Positions 1 through 7,060 of a stretch of 8,767 nt of DNA are shown in pieces. The stretch's first letter is position 1, and each line of letters opens with the position of its first letter. This DNA is from Spirochaetota bacterium (GTDB lineage Bacteria > Spirochaetota > B62-G9 > DRHN01): the NCBI GenBank assembly GCA_023136305.1, contig JAGLSF010000069.1, forward strand, positions 1 to 8,767, written 5' to 3'. The position numbers and the translations under genes are program-made. The notes under the pieces are model-generated. The model worked only from the letters and a program-made list of their open reading frames with translations, made no database searches and was not told where the DNA came from.

Positions 1-380
1 AACAGAAAGTTGAGTGGATATACGAGCTCTTCCCGGTCCTGGGAGAACGTAAGAAGCAGCTTGCCGGAACCCTCTCCGGAGGTGAGCAGCAGATGCTCTC
101 CATCGCGAGGGCACTCATGTCAAGCCCACGGCTGCTGCTGCTCGATGAACCATCCATGGGACTCGCACCGAAAATCGTGGAAAACATCTTCGAGACGCTC
201 ATGGAGCTGAAAGAAAATACAGATCTGACCATATTTCTCGTTGAACAGAATGCGAAGCTCGCCCTGGATGTCAGTCAGAGAGGTTATGTTATCGAAACAG
301 GGCAGATCATCCTTTCCGGAGACAGGGACGAGCTCATGAACAACAAGGAGGTGCTCAGGGCCTATCTGGGCGGTGAGTAA
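1..380 (+). CDS. livF: Branched-chain amino acid ABC transporter ATP-binding protein LivF (C-terminal part, 5' end outside window)
   Basis: This is the last 125 residues of an ABC ATPase of the LivF type; the first complete codon is at position 3 and the TAA stop at 378-380. It would sit on the cytoplasmic face of a high-affinity importer (LivFGHM plus a periplasmic binding protein) and hydrolyse ATP to drive uptake of branched-chain amino acids or related amide or aromatic acids. Visible motifs are the ABC signature LSGGEQQ (72-92), Walker B with catalytic glutamate LLLLDEP (132-152), and LVEQN (237-251), where LivF proteins have Gln in place of the usual H-loop His. The ending RAYLGGE is also typical of LivF. 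Walker A and the start lie upstream of the window. paaK follows on the same strand after a 54-nt gap, so the two are probably co-transcribed. The family call is firm; the substrate cannot be read from this subunit. Confidence 0.95.
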   Translation, partial: QKVEWIYELFPVLGERKKQLAGTLSGGEQQMLSIARALMSSPRLLLLDEPSMGLAPKIVENIFETLMELKENTDLTIFLVEQNAKLALDVSQRGYVIETGQIILSGDRDELMNNKEVLRAYLGGE

Positions 381-420
381 GACCATGCCCGGGAATCAGC
401 TCTGTCCTGTAACTCCTCAC

Positions 421-428
421 AAGGGGGG
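421..428 (+). promoter_or_regulatory. Strong Shine-Dalgarno for paaK
   Basis: AAGGGGGG ends 6 nt before the ATG at 435. It is a strong purine-rich ribosome binding site at standard spacing and fixes the paaK start. Earlier ATGs on this strand, such as the one at 373, are out of frame with paaK. Confidence 0.75.
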
Positions 429-434
429 TATACC

Positions 435-1736
435 ATGCCCATATGGAATGAAAAGTTCGAAACCATGTCGCGCGCTGAGCTGGAGCAGGAACAGCTCGAG
501 CGGCTTCAACAGACCCTCGGGAGGGTGTACCGCCGGGTCTCCTACTATCACGATCTCTTCAATAAATTAGGTTTCGACCCTCTCGAGGTCACATCCCGTG
601 AAGACCTCAGGAAAATCCCATTCACCACCAAGGAAACGCTGCGAATCGCCTATCCCTACGACATGTTTGCCGTTCCGCTCAGGGAGGTGGTGCGCATGCA
701 GTCGACATACGGTACCACCGGCCAGCCGCTCATCGTCGGCTACACGCACAACGACATCGATCACTGGTCGGAACTGACGGCCCGGGTACTCGCTGCGGGC
801 GGCGTGACCAAGGACGACATTATCCAGATCTCCTTTCCCTACGGACTGTTCACTGGGGGGTTGGGATTTCACTACGGGGCCGAACTCATCGGCGCATCGG
901 TGATCCCCTGTTCCGACATAGCCATAGAGAATCAGATCACCATTATGCGAGACTATCGGGCCACAGTTCTATGCTGCGCGCCCACCTTCGCCGCCATGCT
1001 TCTCGAGATACTCGACGAAAAGTCTGTAACCCCTGCGGAGCTCGCGCTGAGCAAGGCGCTTTTTGGTGCCGAGTCCTGGAATGAGAGTTTCAGGACAGAG
1101 ATAGAGGAACAGCTCGACCTTTCGGTCACAGACAACTACGGCCTGACAGAGGTCATGGGTCCCGGGGTCTCCTACGAGTGCGAGGAAAAGAAGGGACTGC
1201 ATGTCTCGGAGGACTACTTCATTCCGGAGATCATTGACCCCGACAGCGGCGAGATACTCCCCGAGGGCGAAAAGGGTGAGCTCGTCTTAACGACAATCAC
1301 AAAGGAGGGGTATCCGCTCATCCGCTACCGAACGGGCGACATCACGAGTCTGATTACCGAGCCGTGCTCCTGCGGCCGAAGTTTCATTCGTATGACCAGG
1401 GTATTCGGAAGAATAGATGACATGATCATCCTGAACGGGCAGAACATGTTCCCCACGCAGTTCGAGCAGATACTCACCGATGTGGTCGGGAAAACCCCAA
1501 ACTATCAACTTGTGGTGGACAGAAAAGAAAACATAGACCAGTTGGAGATTCAGATCGAAGTTTCCCAGGATATCTTCGACGACGAGGTCAAGACTCTTAA
1601 CCGTATCGAACGTGATGTGGTTCGTGAGGTGAAAGAAAAACTCGACTTTATTCCCAGAGTAACACTCGTCGAACCCCGATCGATTGTCAGGAGGATGAAA
1701 CAGAGCAGGGTGATTGACCTGCGCAAGCCCGAGTAA
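435..1736 (+). CDS. paaK: Phenylacetate-CoA ligase family protein (PaaK-type adenylate-forming enzyme)
   Basis: A complete 433-residue member of the ANL superfamily, close to the usual PaaK length of about 430-440. Such enzymes adenylate an aryl acetate with ATP and then form the CoA thioester in the cytoplasm. The N-terminus (WNEKFETMS, then RVYRRVSYYHDLF and LRKIPFTTKETLR) is classic PaaK. The phosphate-binding loop is TYGTTGQP (residues 91-98), with Gln where many relatives have Lys. NYGLTEVMGPGVSYEC (234-249) holds the nucleotide-binding A5 motif, and RYRTGDIT (297-304) is the A7/A8 hinge region. C249, H256, C311 and C313 are placed like the conserved Cys/His residues of this family. FGRIDDMIILNGQNMFP (324-340) leads into the C-terminal lid. 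The lid lysine motif, usually PRSEGKAKRV, is changed here to VRRMKQSRV (418-426): it is one residue shorter, with K422 the likely equivalent lysine. Linkage to livF suggests activation of an imported or amino-acid-derived aromatic acid. The exact substrate is inference. Confidence 0.92.
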   Translation: MPIWNEKFETMSRAELEQEQLERLQQTLGRVYRRVSYYHDLFNKLGFDPLEVTSREDLRKIPFTTKETLRIAYPYDMFAVPLREVVRMQSTYGTTGQPLIVGYTHNDIDHWSELTARVLAAGGVTKDDIIQISFPYGLFTGGLGFHYGAELIGASVIPCSDIAIENQITIMRDYRATVLCCAPTFAAMLLEILDEKSVTPAELALSKALFGAESWNESFRTEIEEQLDLSVTDNYGLTEVMGPGVSYECEEKKGLHVSEDYFIPEIIDPDSGEILPEGEKGELVLTTITKEGYPLIRYRTGDITSLITEPCSCGRSFIRMTRVFGRIDDMIILNGQNMFPTQFEQILTDVVGKTPNYQLVVDRKENIDQLEIQIEVSQDIFDDEVKTLNRIERDVVREVKEKLDFIPRVTLVEPRSIVRRMKQSRVIDLRKPE

Positions 1737-1739
1737 TGG

Positions 1740-4145
1740 TTAGGAGTGCTCGGGAAGCTCAACATGCACCACGGTCCCGCCGCTTGGAGCCCTGCCGACC
1801 TCGATTGCTCCACCGTGCTGTTCCACTATCTTCTTCACTATGGATAGGCCGACGCCTGCCCCTTCAGGTATCTCCCGCTCGGACTTGCTGTGTCCCCGAT
1901 AGAATATGTTGAAGATATTCGGCAGGTCGAGTTCATCAATACCGATTCCATCATCCTGTACGGTGAGGGCAATTCGCCCGTTCTTACTCCTTGCCGAAAC
2001 CTCGATCGAAACGGAATCTCCTCCCATGTACTTGACCGAGTTATCGAACAGGTTGGTAAAAAGCTGGACCATCCTCCCGCGGTCTGCATTGATCACCGGA
2101 AGCTTTTCGCGGATCTTCAGGTGGACTTTGACCTCACCCTTCTTCAGTGCATTGAGTTCAACAAAGTAGTCATTGACAATTTCATTCAGATCGACCTGTT
2201 CAAACTTGAGCTCCCGGGTCCCGATACGGGAAAGCTGCAGGAGCTTGTCGATCATCTGCAGGGCCTGCTCGATGTTTTCTTCGACCCTTCTCAATACAAA
2301 GGCGTCCTCCTCAGAACGAATGGCCTGTGCGAACTGCTTCCGTATCATATTCGCAAAACCCCGTGCCGCATGAAGAGGTGATTTCAGATCATGAGACACC
2401 GTGTACACAAAATCTTCGAGATCTCTTGTTCTCTCTTCCACACGGATCTCCAGCGAATCAAGAGACCTGCGCAACTCACTCTCGAGATGGAGCTTGTGAA
2501 TACCGGCTGCAATGACATTGGTTGAAATCTCAAAGAGACGGGTTCGATGAAGCGTAAAGGCCTCATCCTTTCCCTGAAAAACCACCATGCTGCCGATCAC
2601 CTTCTGATTGATAATGAGAGGAGAGGCCACAAAGGTACCCGCGTCCACAGTCCCCAGTTCCAACAGATAGCGGGCCCTGTCAAATCCCTCAGTGTCCTCT
2701 GCACTGCGGTACACCGTCTTGCTCTCCCGGATCGCCTCATCAACCATGGGAAACAGTATATCGAGCGCTTCATCCCCATAGGTGCATGAGCTCACCTTTG
2801 CTGACGCACTTTGATAGTAGCAGTGTTCAATCTTCTTTCCCTGCTCGTCCAGAACAGCACAGAGCATGATGGGGACCTTCAGTATTGATGCCCCCTGTGA
2901 AACGGTTTTCTCAAGGAGTTCCTCCAGGGAGGAGCTGTTTCCAATGATCCACGAAAGCTGAATGAGCATCTCGGCCTCATCGAGCGCAGTCATCATGACA
3001 GAGATATCCTTATACATGCCGAGAACGCACTTCCTCCCGTCGTAATCCACAAGATCGAGGGACACTTCACACAGCCGCTCTGAACCGTTTTTATCAATGA
3101 AAATGGTCGTATAGGAGCAGTGCTCCTTTTCAAAGAGGCCATCGAGACAGCGCTGAAAATAGGTATGCCCCTCCTTTTCAAACCCCTGGGGATCGATGCC
3201 GGTTACTTCATTCGAGTTGTACCCCGAAAAACTTTCAAACCCCCCGTTGATTCTGAGAAGGTGCTTCTCCGGATCATAGATGATGAGCGGAAGTTGTGAG
3301 CTGTTGAATACATCCAGGGCTGCACCGGCAATCGCTTTCCTCCGGGCCCAGCCCACTGTTCCTACATACATCCTGTGCGGATCCTTATCGGGGCTTTCCG
3401 CAACCGACGGTATGTGAACACCCTCCGCATCAACGGAAAACTCCTCATAATCGCCGTCCTTTTTTCGAATCCTGACCTTGACGTTATGGGTTCGCCGTTC
3501 ACCCGTCCTGCGCTCGGTGAAGGCTCTCTTTACATCCTCGAACTCCTCATGGGCGATGATTTCAGAAAAGTGATGACCAATTATCTCCTCACGTGTAAAA
3601 CCGAGAATGCGGAGTATGTGATCATCGATAGTCTGAATGATCCCCTTATCGTTAACCACGTAGTACAGATCATTCTCCTTACCCAACTCCTCTTCTCCCG
3701 CTTTCGTTCCTTTCATGATTTCTGCGGCAATAGTACCGTTGAGGGAGTACTGCTTCTTTTCCACGATCTGCTGCTTCTTCTTCATCCACACGTAGTGTAT
3801 GATGTTGAGCAGGTTTCGCTGGTCGATGGGGTGGAAGAGCATGTAATCGAAGAACTTGACGAGCTCCTGCTTTACCGAGAACTCGCCGAGAAGATATGCA
3901 ATGAGTGACACCGAATTGAAGAGGCTCGAGAAATCACTCCGCACCCTTTTAACGAAACGGTGAACTGACTTCTCGTCCAGGAAGGCAATGAACACGATAT
4001 GATTGTTCGACCAGTACCTGTCAGCTACACGCTCGAAGAGAACATCACTGCTCGGGAGATATTCCACCTGCACTTTCCCGGTAATTTCCCCGAACTCCCG
4101 AAATACATCGCCGATGAAGTGAATGTGCAGCCGTTCCTCTTCCAT
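1740..4145 (-). CDS. Cytoplasmic sensor histidine kinase: pseudo-receiver / PAS / PAS / GAF / HisKA / HATPase
   Basis: An 801-residue histidine kinase with no membrane segments, so probably soluble. Residues 1-125 alternate strand- and helix-like segments as in a receiver domain, ending DYMLFHPID (100-108), but the phosphoacceptor Asp appears replaced by Ala and the conserved Lys by His. PAS domains follow at about 155-265 (YYVVNDKGIIQTIDD) and 275-385, then a GAF domain at about 396-548 and a short coiled linker (551-577). HisKA carries the phosphorylated H585 in YTVSHDLKSPL. The ATPase domain has an N box with N698 and N702, G1 DDGIGI (731-736), an F-box-like IFNIFYRGH and G2 GAGVGLSIVKKI (762-773), so it should be active. 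No response regulator lies next to it, so it is an orphan kinase or is paired elsewhere. The ligand is unknown. All seven cysteines fall between residues 333 and 454. The next Met after residue 1 is M102, inside the receiver-like fold, which supports this start despite a poor ribosome binding site (GGGG only 3 nt before ATG). Confidence 0.93.
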   Translation of the reverse strand: MEEERLHIHFIGDVFREFGEITGKVQVEYLPSSDVLFERVADRYWSNNHIVFIAFLDEKSVHRFVKRVRSDFSSLFNSVSLIAYLLGEFSVKQELVKFFDYMLFHPIDQRNLLNIIHYVWMKKKQQIVEKKQYSLNGTIAAEIMKGTKAGEEELGKENDLYYVVNDKGIIQTIDDHILRILGFTREEIIGHHFSEIIAHEEFEDVKRAFTERRTGERRTHNVKVRIRKKDGDYEEFSVDAEGVHIPSVAESPDKDPHRMYVGTVGWARRKAIAGAALDVFNSSQLPLIIYDPEKHLLRINGGFESFSGYNSNEVTGIDPQGFEKEGHTYFQRCLDGLFEKEHCSYTTIFIDKNGSERLCEVSLDLVDYDGRKCVLGMYKDISVMMTALDEAEMLIQLSWIIGNSSSLEELLEKTVSQGASILKVPIMLCAVLDEQGKKIEHCYYQSASAKVSSCTYGDEALDILFPMVDEAIRESKTVYRSAEDTEGFDRARYLLELGTVDAGTFVASPLIINQKVIGSMVVFQGKDEAFTLHRTRLFEISTNVIAAGIHKLHLESELRRSLDSLEIRVEERTRDLEDFVYTVSHDLKSPLHAARGFANMIRKQFAQAIRSEEDAFVLRRVEENIEQALQMIDKLLQLSRIGTRELKFEQVDLNEIVNDYFVELNALKKGEVKVHLKIREKLPVINADRGRMVQLFTNLFDNSVKYMGGDSVSIEVSARSKNGRIALTVQDDGIGIDELDLPNIFNIFYRGHSKSEREIPEGAGVGLSIVKKIVEQHGGAIEVGRAPSGGTVVHVELPEHS

Positions 4146-4153
4146 ACACCCCA

Positions 4154-4182
4154 GTTATAGTACATTTTCGCGTATTTTTCAA
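4154..4182 (-). promoter_or_regulatory. Sigma-70-type promoter for the histidine kinase gene
   Basis: Read on the minus strand, TTGAAA (4177-4182) and TATAAC (4154-4159) are separated by exactly 17 nt; each hexamer matches the consensus at five of six positions. The predicted transcription start is near 4147, only one or two bases before the ATG at 4145, so the transcript would be leaderless or nearly so. The -35 box overlaps the end of the clpB terminator T-rich tail, which gives the kinase its own transcription unit. The sequence match is good but activity is untested. Confidence 0.6.
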
Positions 4183-4220
4183 AAGAAGAGGGGGGAAGCC
4201 TTCATGGGCCCCTCCCCCCC
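4181..4220 (-). terminator. Rho-independent terminator of clpB
   Basis: Six nt past the clpB stop on the minus strand, a G-rich arm (4219-4211: six G, then A, G, G) can pair with a C-rich arm (4198-4190: C, T, T, then six C). This gives nine pairs including one G-U, around a loop of about 12 nt. It is followed by TCTTCTTTT (4189-4181). A GC-rich stem and T-rich tail in the right orientation is the standard intrinsic terminator layout. The tail is interrupted by two C residues, so termination may be incomplete. Confidence 0.75.
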
Positions 4221-4225
4221 GGGAG

Positions 4226-6817
4226 CTACTGCTTCTTAAAGGTGAGATGGTCCCCCTCCACTTGCACCGAGATCATATCACCCTCTCTGATGGTGCCCTG
4301 AACGATCTCCTTTGCGAGCGGCGTCTCCACGAGATTCTGCACCGTTCGTTTCAGCGGCCGTGCCCCGAAATGCACATCATAACCATGATCTGCAAGAAAG
4401 GAGACCGCCTTTTCTTCGAAATGAACGGTTATCCCCCTGTCCCTGATTCTACCTCCAAGGTAGGAGAGCTGCAGTTTCGCAATATCCACGATGTTGCCCC
4501 TGGTCAGAGAGTGGAATACCACGGTTTCATCGATACGGTTGAGAAACTCAGGCCTGAAGCTCTGATGGAGTATGCCCACGACCAGCTTCTTCATCTCCTC
4601 ATACGACTCATCGTTTTCCACATTGCCCAGAATGTGCTCCGAACCAAGATTCGAGGTCATGATGACCACGGTGTTCTTGAAATTCACGGTCCTTCCGCGT
4701 GAATCGGTGAGTCTTCCCTCGTCCAGGATCTGAAGCAGAATATTGAAGACATCGGGGTGGGCTTTCTCGATCTCATCGAGCAGAATGACCGAATAGGGCT
4801 TGCGCCGTACGGCTTCGGTGAGCTGCCCCCCCTCATCGTAGCCTATGTAGCCAGGTGGGGCACCGATGAGCTTCGCAACCGTGTGCCGTTCCATGTACTC
4901 AGACATATCGATGCGTATCATGTTCTTCTCATCATCGAAGAGGAACTCGGCGAGTGTTCGCGCAAGTTCAGTTTTACCCACACCGGTCGGACCGAGAAAT
5001 ATAAAGCTCCCGATGGGACGATTTGGGTCCTTGATGCCGGCACGGGCACGGATAATTGCATCGGATACTGCCCGTACCGCCTCATCCTGACCGATAACCC
5101 TGCGGTGGAGATGATCTTCCAGGTTCATGAGCTTTTCCATCTCGCCCTGCATGAGCTTTGAAACAGGAATCCCTGTCCACTTTGCCACAACCTCTGCTAT
5201 GTCCTCCTCATCCACCTCCTCCTTGAGCAGGCGGCTTCCGTTTTCACCATTGGTCTGAGCGCTCAGCTCCTCGAGTTCCTTCTCGAGCTGCGTAAGCCGG
5301 CCATACTTGAGCTCTGCTGCCCTGTTCAGGTCATAGTTGTGTTCAGCTTTCTCGATCTCGAACTTGACCTGCTCGATCTCGCTCTTAAGGTCCCTGTAGC
5401 GGCTCAGCTCTCTCTTTTCCTCCTCCCAGAGGTTTTTAAGCGAGTTGCCCTTCTCTTTAAGATCAGCAAGCTCCTTTTCAATCTTTTCCAATCGTTCCTT
5501 CGAAGCCGCATCCTTCTCCTTTCGCAGCGCTTCACGTTCGATCTCGAGCTGCATCGTCCTTCGCATGAGTTCGTCGAGCTCAGAGGGCATGGAATCGATC
5601 TCGGTGCGGAGTTTTGCCGCTGCCTCATCGATGAGGTCGATCGCCTTGTCCGGGAGGAAACGGTCGGATATATACCGGTCGGAGAGTACAGCCGCCTGTA
5701 CAAGCGCACTGTCCTTGATCTTCACACCGTGATATATGTCATACCGCTCCTTGAGCCCCCTCAGAATCGAAATGGTGTCCTCAACGGAGGGCTCGTCAAC
5801 GAGGGTGGGTTGGAACCTGCGCTCTAGGGCAGCATCCTTTTCAATATATTTTCTGTACTCATTGAGTGTGGCCGCACCGATACAGTGGAGCTCGCCGCGC
5901 GCTAATAGAGGTTTCAGCATGTTTCCCGCATCAATGGCTCCCTCCGCAGCCCCGGCCCCTACCACTGTATGCAGCTCATCTATAAAGAGCACGATCCGGC
6001 CGTCGGAATCGGTCACCTCCTGCAGCACGGCCTTCATCCTCTCCTCGAACTCGCCACGAAACTTTGCCCCTGCGAGCAGGGCCCCCATGTCCAGGGCAAC
6101 GATACGCTTGTCTTTCAGTCCCTCAGGAACATCTCCCTTGATGACTCGCTGTGCAAGGCCTTCCACAATTGCGGTTTTCCCCACACCGGGTTCTCCTATG
6201 AGAACCGGGTTGTTCTTCGTTCTTCGCGACAGCACCTGAATCACACGCCGTATCTCGTCATCCCGCCCGATCACGGGATCGAGTTTTCCCGAACGCGCCC
6301 GCTCGGTAAGATCGACGGCGTAACGTTCCAGCGCCTGATAGGTCGCCTCGGGATTCTGAGAGGTTATCCGCTGATTTCCCCGTATATCCTTCAGCGCCTC
6401 GAGTATACGCTGCCTGGTGAGACCGCTTCGCCTGAGCAGCTTTCCGGTCTCATCCTCCTCCCCTGCAAGGGTTATGACAAGGTGCTCAGTACTGATATAC
6501 TCATCCCTGAGGTTTGACGCCTCCTTCTCGGCACCGGCCAGGAGCGTATTCATCCGGCTGGATATATAACTCGGGCCTCCCGCGCCCGGACCGGAAACAC
6601 TGGGTTTTTTTGAAAGTACATTCTCAACCTCATGCAGGATGGTCTGTACATCGAGGTTCAGCTTTTTTACAATGATCTGTACTACGCCCTGGTCCTGCTT
6701 CAGGAGTGCCGCAAGAAGATGTTCACTGTCGATTTGCTGATGTCCATACTCACCGGCGATGAGTTGGGAACCCGACAGTGCTTCCTGCGCCATCTGTGTA
6801 AACCTATTTACATCCAT
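4226..6817 (-). CDS. clpB: ATP-dependent protein disaggregase ClpB (Hsp100)
   Basis: A complete 863-residue ClpB, near the usual length of about 860. It forms a hexameric ring that threads aggregated proteins through its pore and, with DnaK/DnaJ/GrpE, rescues them after heat or other stress. Order of parts: N domain (1-145); NBD1 with Walker A GEPGVGKT (208-215), Walker B VLFIDE (276-281) and arginine pair R333/R334; middle coiled-coil domain (about 405-525), which separates ClpB from ClpA/ClpC; NBD2 with Walker A GPTGVGKT (609-616), Walker B VILLDE (677-682) and sensor-2 GARPLKR (818-824). No ClpP-docking IGL/IGF-type tripeptide loop was noticed. The first pore loop reads AKFRG (251-255), with Phe where E. 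coli ClpB has Tyr; the second, GAPPGYIGY (652-660), is standard. The ATG at 6817 is preceded by AGAGGA at normal spacing. The gene stands alone with its own terminator and no chaperone neighbours. No CIRCE element was found upstream. Confidence 0.98.
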   Translation of the reverse strand: MDVNRFTQMAQEALSGSQLIAGEYGHQQIDSEHLLAALLKQDQGVVQIIVKKLNLDVQTILHEVENVLSKKPSVSGPGAGGPSYISSRMNTLLAGAEKEASNLRDEYISTEHLVITLAGEEDETGKLLRRSGLTRQRILEALKDIRGNQRITSQNPEATYQALERYAVDLTERARSGKLDPVIGRDDEIRRVIQVLSRRTKNNPVLIGEPGVGKTAIVEGLAQRVIKGDVPEGLKDKRIVALDMGALLAGAKFRGEFEERMKAVLQEVTDSDGRIVLFIDELHTVVGAGAAEGAIDAGNMLKPLLARGELHCIGAATLNEYRKYIEKDAALERRFQPTLVDEPSVEDTISILRGLKERYDIYHGVKIKDSALVQAAVLSDRYISDRFLPDKAIDLIDEAAAKLRTEIDSMPSELDELMRRTMQLEIEREALRKEKDAASKERLEKIEKELADLKEKGNSLKNLWEEEKRELSRYRDLKSEIEQVKFEIEKAEHNYDLNRAAELKYGRLTQLEKELEELSAQTNGENGSRLLKEEVDEEDIAEVVAKWTGIPVSKLMQGEMEKLMNLEDHLHRRVIGQDEAVRAVSDAIIRARAGIKDPNRPIGSFIFLGPTGVGKTELARTLAEFLFDDEKNMIRIDMSEYMERHTVAKLIGAPPGYIGYDEGGQLTEAVRRKPYSVILLDEIEKAHPDVFNILLQILDEGRLTDSRGRTVNFKNTVVIMTSNLGSEHILGNVENDESYEEMKKLVVGILHQSFRPEFLNRIDETVVFHSLTRGNIVDIAKLQLSYLGGRIRDRGITVHFEEKAVSFLADHGYDVHFGARPLKRTVQNLVETPLAKEIVQGTIREGDMISVQVEGDHLTFKKQ

Positions 6818-6823
6818 ATTCTA

Positions 6824-6829
6824 TCCTCT
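6824..6829 (-). promoter_or_regulatory. Shine-Dalgarno for clpB
   Basis: AGAGGA on the minus strand ends 6 nt before the clpB ATG (6817-6815). It supports this start over any internal one; the N-terminal sequence MDVNRFTQMAQEAL also matches the standard start of ClpB. Confidence 0.7.
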
Positions 6830-6840
6830 CGTGATTCTTT

Positions 6841-6858
6841 CATATATTAAAATATATG
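6841..6858. repeat. Perfect 8+2+8 inverted repeat upstream of clpB (candidate operator)
   Basis: CATATATT-AA-AATATATG is a perfect palindrome with 8-nt arms and a 2-nt centre. It begins 24 nt upstream of the clpB ATG and 12 nt beyond the ribosome binding site. Its size and place suit a dimeric repressor or activator site in the clpB promoter or leader. It is made only of A/T apart from the outer C and G, so chance in an AT-rich region is a real alternative. No known regulator is assigned. Confidence 0.35.
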
Positions 6859-7030
6859 CAATTTCCATACCATCGATGATTGGATTACTATTGATAAATC
6901 CTTATATTGCATAAGTTATAAAAAACATATTCAGCCTGCGGAGCACTATGCGGCACGGTTGACCCACATGTATCATTCTGACACATAAACAGTTTTCACG
7001 CCTTTTTTAACAGAGTTTTTCGCTGATTTA

Positions 7031-7060
7031 TTAGAAACACCCCTTCCGGTACACTATACT
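7031..7060 (+). promoter_or_regulatory. Weak candidate promoter for the HD-GYP gene
   Basis: TATACT (7055-7060) is a good -10 hexamer, preceded at 18 nt by TTAGAA (7031-7036), a poor -35 match. The predicted start of transcription would fall at about the ATG at 7067, so any transcript would be leaderless. Low confidence, because the -35 is weak and the sequence AT-rich. Confidence 0.2.

Noticed and set aside
3375..3908. 177-residue open frame on the plus strand inside the kinase gene
   Set aside because: It is antisense to a well-supported kinase coding region, has no recognisable domain and no ribosome binding site; it is a shadow frame.
5969..6517. 182-residue open frame on the plus strand inside clpB, with similar frames at 5339-5827 and 5736-6239
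   Set aside because: All are antisense to conserved ClpB sequence, and their translations resemble no known family; long antisense frames are expected opposite this codon usage.
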